Source of the DNA: Apostichopus japonicus
Lineage: Eukaryota; Echinodermata; Holothuroidea; Aspidochirotida; Stichopodidae
Direction: 5' to 3'
Length of the DNA: 64,000 bases
NCBI RefSeq assembly: GCF_037975245.1
Contig: NC_092563.1
Coordinates: 26,600,960 to 26,664,959 of the forward strand
Under the pieces are notes generated by a model. That model saw only the letters and a program-made list of their open reading frames with translations. It had not been told where the DNA came from and did not search any database. Made by a program: the position numbers and the translations under genes. Below, piece after piece: positions 36,501-48,723 of this stretch (its first letter is position 1; every line of letters begins with the position of its first letter).

Positions 36501-39084
36501 GTTAGAATATACAACCTGATCAAGCAGGAAATGACCAAGAAATTGCTGACTAATGCCAAGTGGGTTTCCAGCATCGCCGTACACCCAGGAGGTGAGTCTC
36601 ACTGGGTTTAGATGTGGATAAATGTTGATTAAAACAGATCATTTCATTTTTCAAACCATATAGGGGTAAATTTGGAGACGTTTTATTAATATCGACAAAC
36701 CGTCAACCTAACTTTTCAGGGAAAGGTGCTGTTTGGTGTCAATTTTATATGTGTCAATCAATTACTCTCAACACTATTAACTTGTGAACAAAGTTGTTAT
36801 GTACCTTCTTTTATAACCTTGATAAGAAAAACCTTACAAGTATCCATTAGTGTGCACTTATCGATATGTGTTCCCACGTATAAGACAAAACTGAAATGAT
36901 ATCTCGTTTTCAATTGAAAGAGAAAGGCCTTTTGTCTGGAAATACTTAATTTAACTTAAACTCTCATTAAACTTTCATTCTCTCAAGAAACAATTCAGCT
37001 ACTTTTAATGGGAGTCGCATGACATAAGGTATTTTCCTTTCACATACAGTCTCACTGAATTGTTTTTTTTATTACATTCAAGAGAAAGAAATTGCATATG
37101 TATGTACTTGTCACGTGAAGTCAGTTTTTCCTTAAACGTTTTGTTTTGATTGGCATTCCGTGAGAAAGATAATGTACACCAGTGAAAAGAAGTGAATTGG
37201 TTTGAAGTTCGTCTTCTTTTCGTCAAGCAACTTTAGAAACGTATCGATATAACTTCGCTCTAATTCATCACTGATGTTACTCATCCCTAGAGTAAAAACA
37301 CAGACTTACGGCTTGAGAACGTTTGCATCCAGTGCACCGTGCCTGTGGAACTCACTTCCAGAACACATAAAAATGTGCAATACTGTGAACAGTTTCAAAT
37401 CAGCACTCAAAACGTATCTCTTCACCAAAGCATATGTGTTATAATTGTTATTATTTTGTTAAGGGCTACGAGAATTATTTCATAGTTTGTTTGGCGCTAT
37501 ATGAAAATTATGTATTATGTATTATTATATAATGAGAGTACTGGAGGGGAGAGGTGGAGACATGAATGGGGAATAAGTTCCATCTGGTGTCCTTATATCC
37601 TCATGAAATATTTTATCACAAAGAAAAGATGAACTTACTTTCTCTGCTGTTATATTGTTGCTAAAGTATAGGTTACACAAGCTTAGCCCTAACTATTACA
37701 TAAACCTAATCCAGTACTTTGTATTTTAATTGACAAATTGAAGCCTAGTTTGATGACTAGTTACTCGAACGAACACTCATGTACCGTCCAGTTCTTCTGG
37801 AGAGGTTGTTGTTATATTAATGTTATTCCCACTGTAATGTTTCAGGTGATAATGTGATCATCGGTACGTACGACTGCAAGCTGTCTTGGTTTGATCTGGA
37901 CTTATCTGTCTCGCCATACAAGACCCTGCGACACCACAAGCAGGCCATCCGGTCCGTAGCTTACCACAAGAGATACCCACTGTTCGCATCAGCCTCCGAT
38001 GACGGCCATGTTATAATATGCCACGGCCAAGTATACAAGTAAGTTTTAGTTGAGATCTCTTTATGAGAATGTTGGTTTCTTTGTCTTGTTTCTGTCTTGG
38101 TGTTTCTTTTGTAGCATCTCAATATACGAGGCTTGTTACTTAAAGATGACTGGGATATGAAAGAACTTAGACAGCGGGGTACATTAAATACCTGTAAGAG
38201 AAGTGAGAGATTTAGGTTTTTAAACAGAAAATGGAATTCAATAAACTTGTAATATGTCATGTGTTGGTCACTTTGTCTGGTATGTTAGTGCCAAGAAAGA
38301 CATATTTTAAGTACACTGTTTATGCAAGGTTGTGCGGTGTTTGGATATCGAGAATACAGCAATGCTAGTCTATTACAAAATATCCATAGTTGTTCACTGC
38401 CCCATGAGATGTATCTATAGATTCTGGATTATCTATCCACTTGGGGCCCTGAGTTAGAGATGACGAGAGATAAATTAGTATAATATGTTGCACATCCTGT
38501 CAGTTTGAGGCTTAAGGGATTGGCGGCATCAGTTATGAATCCAGTGGAATGAGAAGGTTGGAGGAAAATATAGGCAAGACCTGTCGTGTGTGACTTTCAG
38601 ACGTTTACAAACAGGTCTGCAGATATGTATATGAAGCTTTGGGGAGGGTGGGTGAATGAAGAGGGTAGATAGATGAGGAGGGTGGGTGGATGAGGAGGGT
38701 TAATGGATGGGGAGGGTGGTGGCTGAGGAGGATGGTGGATGAGGCGGATGGTGGATGAGGAGATGGGTGGACGAGGGGTTGATAGATGAGGAGAGGGGTG
38801 GATGAGGAGGGTGGGTGGATGAGTTGTATTGTTCTTCTAGATGCCAGGGATGTATACAGATTTAACAACTATTTGAAGTAACAAAGATCACATTTCTTAT
38901 TCCATTGATTTCTACTTCCATTGATTTTAGTGACTTGCTCCAGAATCCCCTGATCGTCCCTGTCAAGGTCCTAAAGGGTCACGCCATCACCAACGGCCTG
39001 GGCGTTCTTTGCTGCGAGTTCCACCCGAGTCAACCCTGGATATTTTCGAGTGCAGCAGACGGTATGATTAGGCTCTTCACCTAG
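27538..39084 (+). CDS. BOP1: Ribosome biogenesis protein BOP1, 13 exons
   Basis: BOP1 works in the nucleolus in the PeBoW complex (PES1-BOP1-WDR12) for 27S/32S pre-rRNA processing and 60S assembly. Exons: 27538-27594, 29038-29421, 31290-31511, 31980-32131, 32268-32487, 32758-32988, 33752-33913, 34365-34515, 34959-35275, 35748-35933, 36489-36591, 37846-38038, 38931-39084. All have AG/GT borders and consistent phases, giving about 843 residues against 746 in human, the excess lying in an acidic, Lys-rich N-terminus (residues 20-221). The BOP1 N-terminal domain starts at [10 protein letters not shown] (about 222) and ends near [15 protein letters not shown]40 repeats follow to the C-terminal ending RLFT, as in other BOP1 proteins. 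Start chosen at ATG in AAAATGG. The join of exon 1 to exon 2 is inferred from phase alone. Confidence 0.9.
28320..28752 (+). repeat. Degenerate telomere-like array split by a hAT-like element
   Basis: 28325-28389 and 28717-28752 are composed of GGGTTAGG and GGAAGTAGGG phrases, related to TTAGGG. The intervening 28390-28716 is the third hAT-like copy. It lies in BOP1 intron 1. Confidence 0.45.
28390..28716 (+). mobile_element. hAT-like non-autonomous element, copy 3
   Basis: Ends CAAGGGCGTAGGAACC and, inverted, CAGTGGCGTAGGAAGG, as in copies 1 and 2, but lacking about 40 bp after the left end. Flanks ATAAGTAG and GGAAGTAG partly match. Inserted in BOP1 intron 1. Confidence 0.65.
30219..30292 (+). 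repeat. Short repeat shared by two BOP1 introns
   Basis: ACATATAATTAGTTATGTTA… closely matches 34690-34765 in a later intron (shared CAATATGCATGTGTA and GATTTGGCAGTG). Function unknown. Confidence 0.45.
35219..35417 (+). repeat. BOP1: Tandem duplication of the BOP1 exon 9 end
   Basis: About 101 bp covering the last codons of exon 9, its splice donor and the start of the intron is repeated directly behind itself (second unit from 35320). The second unit has an extra T before the donor (CATTTTCAAG), shifting its frame. Copy B has the same pair (50129 and 50230), so it predates the large duplication. Confidence 0.65.
37252..37526 (+). mobile_element. LINE 3' tail, copy A only
   Basis: An ORF2 end remnant reads [17 protein letters not shown] and [15 protein letters not shown], then a stop, followed by an ATGTATT-type tail. 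ATATA flanks both sides. The matching place in copy B, near 51370, lacks the insert. It lies in BOP1 intron 11. Confidence 0.65.
38636..38825 (+). repeat. GGAGGGTGGGTGGATGA minisatellite, copy A
   Basis: Degenerate 12-18 bp units in the last BOP1 intron. The homologous array in copy B (about 51396-51785) is twice as long and sits at the edge of a deletion. Confidence 0.65.
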
Positions 39085-39949
39085 CACCTCGTAGAGCTAA
39101 ATGAAACATATTCCAGGAAAGGGACGCTCGACAAATGATGGCTTCTTGCTAGACCAATCAAAGTTAGCCATGGTTAATGTCAAGTTGACCATCTGTTAGG
39201 CGCCTCCTCGCAACATCCTGGTCGTCATAGCAACAATGCTTTTGATGCTATTGGCAGACTACCACACACAGAGCTGTGAGTCCAGTACAACCGCAGCTTC
39301 TTGGAGATGCAGTCTTGACCACAGAATTATGTATTTGTGGAGGGATTAGGATACACTTGTTGAACAGCGTCCTTCAACGATAATGACATCTTACTTTGCA
39401 GTGTATGCGAGTACCATTTGTGTGACAATGGGACATTAATCTGACCATTGACTAAAGTTTATAATGACAGGCCTAAGGTTTGATTATGGATCATCATTGA
39501 TACCACCGGAGTTCTTAGTGCAACAACAGAGTATTTACCCCCCCCCCCCCCTTTTGAACCATTGGTACGTGACAATAGACCATTGGACATGCTGGGATTC
39601 TGAAAGAGAATATTAAACCATAAAGCAATGCATAGTGAATATAGAATGTGTACCAAGTGAGAGAACCCCTGAGCCTGGCATTGATATATAACAAGTCTCG
39701 ATTCTGCTCACCAGCTCTTTGGAGTATTTTTAGGTTATAAAAAGTGTTAATGCATTTTCAGAGATAGAGAAAGTTCATCCAATTGGGACACTAACTCACC
39801 TGAATGGATCTGTAAAAGTATTGGTAATGACCAGATGCTAAGTAAAGTAAACGGTTATTATTATTCTGCTAGTATGTGAGAATATAGGGAGTATTCATCA
39901 TGTATCATGAAGGAACAATGTTGTTTTGTTTTAAGATGAAACCAAATTA

Positions 39950-39955
39950 AATAAA
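39950..39955 (+). terminator. BOP1: Possible BOP1 polyadenylation signal
   Basis: AATAAA about 865 bp after the stop codon, with no closer canonical hexamer noticed. Position alone supports it. Confidence 0.2.
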
Positions 39956-40195
39956 TTTCAGTGGATGGAATTTTATGTGAAATCAACTTGCAAAAAGGAA
40001 ACCTGATGTTTTATTGTCTATTGTTCTCAGTTTGCTGACACTGGAATGTTAAATGATTTTATTTAATACTCAGCTGTAACTGACATCCTTTTTCAGCCAT
40101 ATTACCCTACCTCACCCTATTCATACTCCCTAACCCCCCCCCCCCCCCCTTCCCGCAATCTATTCACCCATCTGTTAACATGCTACCTTTAGTCT

Positions 40196-40945
40196 TAAGA
40201 TAAGATAAGTAAAACTTTATTGATCCCAAAGGGAAATTCAGGCACTCGCTCATAAAACAATGAAAAAGTTACAAAAATAGATGTGTATATTGTACAATAA
40301 GACAGAATCATAAGAAAAAGTCAATATATGAAAGTCAACGTAATAAAACCTCATTGAAAAGCTTAATTGCACGGGGTATGAAAGAATCTCTGTATCTATT
40401 GGTTTTGAGACACGGAAGTCTCAACCTGCCACTGCCTCTGGACATCTGACTATTCTGAAGTAGCTCATTGAGGGGGTGGGTATGGTCTTTCCATACCACG
40501 TCCAGTTTGGACTCGAGAAGGCTGTGGTAGACCGAGTCAATGGAAGGCAAGGGTTCCCCGACTACTCTCTTCGCTTTCTTAAATCTTAATGATGCTGTTA
40601 ACACGATCTATTTCATGTTTGTTTGCACTCCCACCCCAGCAAACCAAGCAATAACGCCAAACCCCGCTAATGGTACAATTATAAAACATTTCAAGGATGT
40701 CATGACGAACATCAAAATTCGACATCTTACGGAGGCAGTACAATCTAGAATTCAACTTTTTAACCAATAAATCAATATGATCTCCCCATGCCAAGTGATC
40801 ATTCAGCACTACCCCAAGATACTTATATGACGTAACACGATCAACTACACTTCCTTTGACAACAACAGCGAGTGGAGGATTAGTATTGCGGCGAAAATCA
40901 ATAATCATTTCTTTGGTCTTAGCAACATTAAATTGTTGTTAAACT
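40196..40945 (-). mobile_element. 5'-truncated L2/CR1-like LINE, copy A
   Basis: Minus-strand frames 40908-40579 and 40604-40335 encode the end of a reverse transcriptase: KYLGVVLNDHLAWGDHI and later SGRLRLPCLKTNRYRDSFIP. One frameshift separates them. The 3' end carries TTTATTGATCCCAAAGGG and a short (AAGAT)n tail. Present in both duplication copies, so the insertion is older than the duplication. Confidence 0.7.
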
Positions 40946-41343
40946 TAAGGTCCTACTTCATTGACATCACCTCTCTCTTTACACCCATCCGACCCCCTCC
41001 CTCCAAACCTCTTTACACCCATCCGACCCCCCTCCCTCCAAACCTCTTTACACCTACCCATCCGACCCCCTCCCTCCAAACCACAGATATTTTTTAACAT
41101 GTTACCATTTAACCATATCAGCGCATGTGTGTACATGTCTGCCTGTACAAGGGGTGTTAAATATTTTTGTCCTGCAGTAAAAGGAAACTAATTTGCTGTT
41201 TGCCTGACAACTGATTTCAAACGACAGATATGAAACTGATATGAATTGACTTATAAATTAGTACCAATTAAAATTTAAGTAGGTTAAACAAATGAAAGCC
41301 TTGAATGTGTGCTATATTTAGTAAGTTATTGAAACTTGCTTAA

Positions 41344-41869
41344 AGGGTTGGTTCAGGTGTTTGACATGTCTATTTTGTATGAAAGAGCACAAAAAGACAA
41401 AAAGAACAGTGAAGAAATTACCATGAAATTTCTTTCAAACGACTGGTGTAGAAAGACTTACTGTGAGGGTGTGACGTCACATCCTCACTTCCTTAACATT
41501 TGTGAATATATTTCTTTAAAAATTATTTACATTTTTTAACACATTTGAAAATAATACAATCAACAATTCTTCAGATGGTTTATCTCAAATACTTCCTTTG
41601 ACAAATATGAGATCTCATGACATCTTTTGGTTGAAAGTCATGAAATCTCACAAAATATTTAGAGAAAAAAACAAAGACGTTTCAGGAATGTGAGGATGTG
41701 ACATCACAGCTAGTCAGATTTCAGCAGTTTCTACACAATCTGATAAAACTTTACACTTGAATATCTCTTTTAACCGAAAAAGATATTTGAACAGTTTTCT
41801 TCACTATTGTGTTTCTTTTATTGTCCTCTTTCATATAACATAAAATTGTAAGACAACTGGACCAATCCT
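41344..41869. mobile_element. TTAA-flanked non-autonomous element, copy A only
   Basis: Ends AGGGTTGGTTCAGG and, inverted, AAGGATTGGTCCAG, with TTAA on both sides (41340-41343, 41870-41873). Copy B reads GAACTTGCTTATTCACTTC at the empty site (around 54195). TTAA and the AGGG start fit Kolobok-like non-autonomous elements. Confidence 0.65.
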
Positions 41870-42321
41870 TTAAGCACTTCTTTCTCCTCATTATTTTCTT
41901 ATGAAACGAAAACAATTAAATCGAATCAACCCCCTAACAAAAGAATAAAATGGACCTTTCATCCATCTATAGTCTGTGATATCTCGCATTCACACGAACG
42001 TTTAAACTCCGGAAGGAATAAAAAACAACTATATATTTGAATGCTTGTTACATTGTGCCTGGCACAAATTAACCAGGAAGTACGTTTCGAATCGAATTTC
42101 TCTTAAGAGTCTGTTGTTTGTGAAGAGTCACAACAGTTAAAGAAACGGTGCAGCGCATACTGGCCGATCATCAATAACAGAACGTGGCGTGCAGGTAATT
42201 ATTGTTTCTGGCATTATTGTACCGCTTCAGTATTTCATGTATTTCTCGTCTGACCGTACGTTGGTTGGTGAGTTAGTTACGTCGTTCATTTCATGTTACC
42301 GAATGTTCATATACCAAAACT

Positions 42322-42355
42322 TGGCGCCCCCAGCCCCCCGGTTCCTACGCCCTTG
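42322..42355 (-). mobile_element. hAT-like terminal fragment
   Basis: The inverted 34 bp end of the 20707 family (…GGTTCCTACGCCCTTG). Copy B has about 115 bp of different sequence here, so the fragment came with a deletion or the element was partly excised. Confidence 0.45.
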
Positions 42356-42884
42356 TATGGCAGTGTCTTGTCCAAAAAGGGGAGGGGCGGGGAAGACTGT
42401 AGAGAGAGGGTCCATCGTCAGTCAGGGGGAAAGGGTTCAGCCGGGGGAGGGGGTAGTTTTATTTACATTCGACCGGCAAAGAAGAAGTAGACTACTAATA
42501 CACCTACATTTTCAATCTTCCACAACAAATCAAGAGTATTTATTCAAACAGCCTTGCGTTTGAGCAACTTATAGGCATAATTAATAGTCTAAATAAGCCT
42601 TAGAAAGCACCATTTTGACGTCAGTATGACGGTTATGTTTTGCAGAGGGAGGATCCTCAGAGCGCCCCACAAGGGTGCCGGCTTCAACAACCACAGAACC
42701 TCACCCTCTCTTTTGTATAATCATTGATTCGCCTCCTTAACATCAGTCGGGTGAAATTTTGAATTTAACCCCCACCTCTTGCCCTTTAAAATTTTGTGTA
42801 AGCACTGCTATATGGAGTTACGATGCAACACACGAAGCTATTCTGTAAGTTACAATAAAGATATTCACTACACACAGGGAGTTG

Positions 42885-43790
42885 TTATGAAAGGTAATGG
42901 GGTTGTAGGCTTTTTCTCTAATTGCAGGTCGAAAACAAACAAAAATGTTGTTTTGATAACGGTGAAACTAGATGATTTTGTCAAAGGAGGGGGAAAAAAA
43001 CAAAGTTTTAGGCGCAATTCAGCTGTAATGCACCAAGAAGGGGTGCGGGTATAAGATTTTGTTTCACTAAATGCAGGTCGAAACGCGGAAATGTTTTCTA
43101 CAATGACGAAACTAGAGGATTTTGTCAAGGGAGGGTTTTCGGCGCATTTCAGTCAATATGCGCCAGGAAGGTGAGGGTTTGTAGGCTTTCTTTTTACTAA
43201 ATGCAGGTCGAAAACGCGGAAATGTTTTTAACAACGGCGGAACTAGAGGAGTTTGCTAAGGGAGGGAAAATAAGTGTTTTTGCCAGGCGCATTTCAGCTT
43301 ATATGCGCCAGCAAAAGTGTGGGGAGGTAGGTTCAGGCTTTCCACTAAATGCATGTCGAAAACGAGGAAATATATTTTTTTTACAATGGCGGAAATTCTC
43401 TATAAATGCATGCAGGAAAAGCGAAGAAATGTTTTTGGCCCATTTCAGCCAATGCGCCAAGAAGGGGTTGGGTTTGAAGCTTTTTTTTCATTAATACAGG
43501 CCGAAAACTCGGAAATGTTTGTTAACGTCCATTTGGTATGCAGGGATGGTTCCAGCATTTCCCCGACACGGGAGCTAAGGTCCCAGACAGGGGGCCTAAG
43601 GGCCCCGGAAACAATGGTGTGCACAATTTTTCGCGCGCGTTGTAATAGTAAATATAAAGGTGCGTATATACAATGGCGAAACTAGATGATTTTTACAGCT
43701 AGGGGACGGCAAAGAAGCATTTTGGTCGTCCTATTTCAGCCAATATTCGTCAGAAAGGAGTGGACCTCTTTTCACTAATGTAGGTCGAAT
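42885..43790 (+). repeat. Degenerate ~130 bp tandem array, copy A
   Basis: Repeating blocks of AATGCAGGTCGAAAACGCGG, then AACTAGAGGATTTTGTCAA, then GCGCATTTCAG and ATGCGCCAGGAAGG. All units point the same way. Open frames within it (NAGRKRG-type) are array read-through. The related sequence in copy B lies in two opposing arms. Confidence 0.6.
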
Positions 43791-44195
43791 TAACTGTATT
43801 TTTACTTAAACAGAGCGGGCCCTAATTCCACTCATTTGTCAGGATGTAGTTAGGAACCACTCAATTTTAGTGAAATTTGATCGCCGTCCTGGGGGAGGGG
43901 TTTAAAAGGATGGGTGTCCCCCTCCCATTTGATTTTTTTTTAAATAATTAAGGGTCCTTAGATGCAATATGGTTCTGTATTTTGCAACTTTTTAAGTCAA
44001 TTTATGTTCAAAACCGTTACGTAGTTGCTGATACGGGTGGGGGGGGGGGGGGGTACTGGGTTGAGTTGGATCTCCTGGATCCGCGCCTGCATACAGTTGT
44101 TATTAGCATACGTAGTAGTTACACGAGCTTTTATTACTATATCTACGACTATGTCCTCTTCTTCTTTCTAAACCCAAAAGGATCACAATTACAAA

Positions 44196-47100
44196 ATGAT
44201 TGGGAGTGCATTGTTGGTGGTGTTGTTGGCCTCATGGTCAAGCGGATCCTTTTTATTACCATTTGGTCCAGAATATGAGGATAGAAGAGTTACTGGCCAG
44301 AAATACATCGAACTAGACAACCCGATAAACCTGGATGGAGAACAGTATCAGCTCATTGCTGTAAGTACTACCATTTCCATTAAACACTCTGATCATTGGT
44401 GGGAGGACGGCGAGGGGGGGGGGGCGGGGATGGCGAAAGGTAGGGACGCGGCATCTGATACGGATGTCTTAATTGTAGGACTGTAAGAAGGAGTAGTTCT
44501 GCAACTATACACATCAATGCCTCGCCAGTCCTACATATAATATGTAAAACTAACAAACATTTACCCTGCAGCTTATAGGGTGTGAAGACTCGCGCACAAA
44601 GAAACGTCTCATGCCGTAATCTGACTTAGATTCGAATGAGGTGTAACAGAAGTGTTAGACACCACCATCGATCCCAGAAAATACACACACAGCTTGCTAC
44701 CGTCGGTAATGAGACACTAGTGTACAGTCAATGCATGTACAGCTACAGTCAATACGCACAACAGAGTGTACATTGCAGCGTGGAACATCTCAGGTCTAGA
44801 TAAAAGATAACAAGGTATCACGTTTCATTACGGTCTGCATTTTGAAGCGACAAGAAGAATACGTCATTTGCAAGTAACGGAAAGTTAACTTTTTCAGAGC
44901 GCGGCACGCGATTTGAGTCTTCAATGCCTTTAACTGGTACTGTTGCTTATATTTGCTTTAGAGGATAAAAGAGGTAGTTGCGAACGAGATGTATAAAGCT
45001 TTGCTTAGTTCATGATGAAACTGTGAGGAGGAACCGTAAACTAGACGAAAGTCTTGGATTATATGACGCGTTACTCTAACCTTCATCATTTTCCTCTTTA
45101 CAAGGTGATTTAATGTTATATATAGTGCACAACGGAATTGATTGCTTCTCAGATTTGAAAACAGTGAATATTTTACAATGTTAATCTTGACGGAACATGT
45201 ATCATCTATATATAAACCTACGATACGTGATATTGTTTTGAGTATTGTCCTTTTCATTGTTCAATTAGGTTAACAAGAGAGGCTATTTGTCCTTGAAGAA
45301 GGCTGCTCTTCTTTTCTCAAAACAAGATGCAAGAGTCTCAGTTATCGAAGAAGAGGATGATCTTACGAAGTCCAAACCTATCGATGTTTTCTTTCGCTTG
45401 ACCAATGATACGGATATGAAATATGCTATTGATTCTCTGATAGAGAAAACTCACCCGACGTTATTCAAATCGGATCAGTTACTAATCACAACATGGGTTC
45501 AACATGGCTGTCAAGAGGCACCGAAAAGTGAGGTCAGTATAGAGACTGTTAATAGAGTGAAAATGAAAGGCATAATAGAAATAATAAAAGAGAAAGTTAG
45601 ACACAAAGCGTCCTTATAGTATCATAACGATTTCAAAGTATTGTCTTTTAAGCCTTTCCTTAATTATCCTTAGAAAGATTTCAATTGCTACTCTTATCAA
45701 AATGTAATTGAACACTTTCCTTTTTGTTGCAGGATTATGTTAAATATCAATTGTTTCATAGCCAGCATAGAAAAATATGTATGTGCTATTTATGTGCATG
45801 TAACAAGGCATGCTGTAGCAATGACATATTGAGTGGGGTGAGGCACAGACTATACACAAATATCGTAGACGACATGGTCCAGGGGCGAACATTTGCAGGC
45901 ATGTCGTATACCAACTATCCATTTCCGTGTTGTGCCTGCGAAATCTAACTGTGCATGGGAGCATAGGCGTAGAAGCCTAATTTGATTTGGGATGGGGGGG
46001 GGGGCTGTAACGACTTGCCCGAAAAATATAACCAATTTTTTTTTCGCGCGTTCAACATGTCAATGTGCATATCATATAGGCAGTCATCGGTTATTACATC
46101 ACATGCCAATAACATACAATCTTTTTCCGTGATGTTAACCTTCCACATATATAAGTATTGGGGAAGTCGTTACAATGGTAATAATGATACAAGTTTAACC
46201 ATTGAAAAAAAAAATTGCAAGTTATTTTCTTTCAGTAGGTGCCCGAAAAATTTTCAGCATATTGCCCGAATTTTCACAAACATTTTTGGTTGGGGGATGC
46301 ACCCCCAGCCCCCGCCTCCTACGCCTATGCATGGGAGGGGCAAGCATTGGCGTCTCAGGGTCACAAAATGTGTTAATTCGTCACTGATATAGGTTGATGA
46401 ACTTAGAACAAACCTTTGTAGGGGGAAGCAAACCCTTGCAACCGCCCTCTTGTAATTGATGGAGTCAATTAAGTTAAGTCCTTTCCTATTTGTGATAATC
46501 CATGGCTTGTCGTCTTTATTGAAGGTATTCCTATTATCAATGTGTGATATCAAATTGTGTTTCTCACAGAAGACGAAGGAAATGAAAAGAACCACCCAAT
46601 GCGTGCTTGCTAGTGACGCAGTCCAATCATACGCCGTTTACCTCACAGATGGAGGCGGGGCTTGTAAAGATGGTCACGTGACTTTAAATGATGAGGAATC
46701 TGGCAACATTGCTGGAAGTAATTTTTCCAGGGAAGACGTTCCTGCCTCTCGTCATCTTGTAAGGGAGCAAGAGGCTCATCATCATTCACCAGTAGTGGTG
46801 CAACTGCACAGAGATCCTTTACCTGGTATGTTTACATGTCGAACTACCGCACAATGCAAGGCAAATGAAAAGTCCTGTCCATGTGTATAACATTACCTTA
46901 TAAGTCGCACATTTTTGTACATTTTTTATAATGTATTCACGCCCACCTTCCACACGATGCTCAGAGGAGATATTGTAGCCAATGAATGGGTGTCTGATAC
47001 TCCACCACGTGACGTTAAACGATCATGATCACATGGTCTCAATGTAAGGGGCAGAGGTTGAGTCTTCAGAGCGAATGAAATTGTTAAGTTTTCTATCTTG

Positions 47101-47215
47101 AGTGATTTTCCTTGAAAACAACATCTTTCACTATGATAACGTTGTCTAACATGCACAAAGTTAAGGAATCCACTCCTACCCCCCCATCCCCTCCCCTCCC
47201 TGAAAGTACAAGATC

Positions 47216-47256
<41 letters not shown>

Positions 47257-48723
47257 TTGAAATCGTAGTATATATATTTTTATTTATATGTAGATGAATA
47301 TATATAGATGAACAAATACGTTTAAAACTATCTACGTCACCTTGGTCTCTATGTTATTATGTCGCCCACAGGCGGACCTAATGCCACCGTATCCGACTTT
47401 GAAATGTTCCAGCTTTCAACTGAAAGGGGCAATTGTCTGTCACTGTCTCAATCGAAAGGTTACGTAATAAGTTGCAATGATGATAATGGTCGTGTTGAAA
47501 GAAATACAGTTTTCCGTCTCCATGGATCGCCTGGAAATCAACAAATGGAGTTATTTGGATCCGGACAATGTTTGGACCGCGAACATTGTCATTCCAGCTC
47601 ATCTAATTTACGTTCTTCTGATTGCAGTCACTGTGGGGCGATTCACTGGTACATGAGAGGAGATGGGACCCTAAGGGAAGACAATGGCGCCAACTGCATC
47701 TATGTCGTGCAATCAACCAACCAGGCCGAAGTCCACCATTCCTCTTCCGGATGTACCAGCTTTCACGTGATTCATCTCGGTGATATCGTACAATTCAAAA
47801 GTCCCTCCAAAGGTGATTGCTTAGGAAACGGTGTCTTTGTTGAATGTAACCTTGCTGGTAGATTCAGGATCTACAATTTACCTCGTCAATATCAACTCAA
47901 AGACGCAAGAACCGGCTTTTGTTTCGATAGAGAGCATTGTCATGCATCCACGTCTAACACAAGGCTCTCCACCTGCAGTCATTGTGGCGCTATTCATTGG
48001 TCGATCGAGAACATTAAAGTTGGTGAAGATGATATGAAAAACTGTGTCAACAGAGGAACAGCAAACTCGGCCGTCATGAAACACTGCTCAGATGGTTGGG
48101 AGAAGCTTAACTGTGAAATATCTACAAGTGTCGGTTCTTCTTCTTCTTCGACCCCTACAAACTCTTCCTCCATCATTACTGGACTACCCAAACCCGACAT
48201 TTCATACTACATGAAAATGATGCCCCATCGGCAAATCTCGGGCGCACGGCTGTATAAGGAAGACCGCGATGGGTTTGCTAGGCTTGAGTTTGTCCACGCA
48301 TTGCCCAATCAAAACACGTTTCATGTTGTAACAAACCAGGGCGTTCTTGATGTTCAATATTGGGTGGTGACGATCAACACGAATGCCCCACACAATGACA
48401 CATTCACCCCTGGTGAATTGTTTCGTGAGCTGATGATATCTGGATCGAACACCATCAGAGAGATCCATCTGAGATACGCGGCTGTTGATGTTAATCGTCG
48501 ACTGTTTGGTGAGAAGGACGGCCTCCTGAGTTTCTTCTTGAAGGACGAAGATGCTTACAGACCGCTTCCATATCAAATCCTGAAACAAATTCATATATCT
48601 CTCGAACAAGATGATTTGTGGCGTTATGCACCGACTGTCCATAACAACACGTACACTCAGAGTTACTTTACATTTGTTGGGGAAACATTTATCAACATAG
48701 CACTTTATTGGCCTAAAGACTAA
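44196..48723 (+). CDS. Secreted NIDO plus trefoil-like lectin protein, paralog A
   Basis: Exons 44196-44360, 45269-45532, 46570-46825 and 47372-48723 have AG/GT borders and phases 0, 0 and 1, giving 678 residues. A hydrophobic signal peptide (about 1-18) precedes LLPFGPEYEDRR. The first three exons fit a NIDO domain (nidogen/tectorin type): LPFGPEYxD, VNKRGYLSL, VFFRLTND, LLITTWVQHG, TTQCVLASDAVQSYAV. Residues 229-476 hold two CFDREHC…CSHCGAIHW blocks that look like cysteine-rich ricin-type beta-trefoil repeats. A Ser/Thr linker leads to a ~180-residue C-terminal domain (starting KPDISYYMKMMPHRQ) that I do not recognise. Likely an extracellular carbohydrate-binding or matrix protein. Introns carry two copy-A-specific mobile elements. 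Exons are inferred without transcript data. Confidence 0.75.
44577..44929. mobile_element. TTAA-type non-autonomous element in NIDO intron 1, copy A only
   Basis: Ends AGGGTGTGAAGACTC and, inverted, AGGCATTGAAGACTC. The right flank is TTAA (44930-44933) and the left TTAT, probably a mutated TTAA. Copy B shows the empty site GCAGCTTAACTGG near 58105. Confidence 0.6.
45733..45948 (+). CDS. Possible alternative terminal exon of paralog A
   Basis: After a good acceptor (TTTTTGTTGCAG) in intron 2, a frame compatible with exon 2 (phase 0) runs 72 codons to TAA. It is Cys-rich (ICMCYLCACNKACC). Copy B has the same acceptor and frame with two indels of 9 and 3 bases, both frame-preserving, then stops at 59083. 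Use would give a NIDO-truncated protein without lectin. There is no transcript evidence; it may simply be intron. Confidence 0.25.
   Translation, partial: DYVKYQLFHSQHRKICMCYLCACNKACCSNDILSGVRHRLYTNIVDDMVQGRTFAGMSYTNYPFPCCACEI
45962..46329. mobile_element. hAT-like non-autonomous element, copy A only
   Basis: Ends CATAGGCGTAGAAGCC and, inverted, CATAGGCGTAGGAGGC, with an 8 bp target duplication CATGGGAG (45954-45961 and 46330-46337). Copy B reads GTGCATGGGAGCGGCAAGC, the empty site, near 59170. Located in NIDO intron 2. Confidence 0.8.
47221..47254. repeat. (AT)n microsatellite
   Basis: Seventeen AT units in the last intron of paralog A; absent from paralog B. Confidence 0.85.

Noticed and set aside
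47359-48723. Long open frame starting MSPTGGPN as a complete gene
   Set aside because: The first bases are the intron end and acceptor (GTCGCCCACAG); the protein continues upstream through NIDO exons with matching phase.
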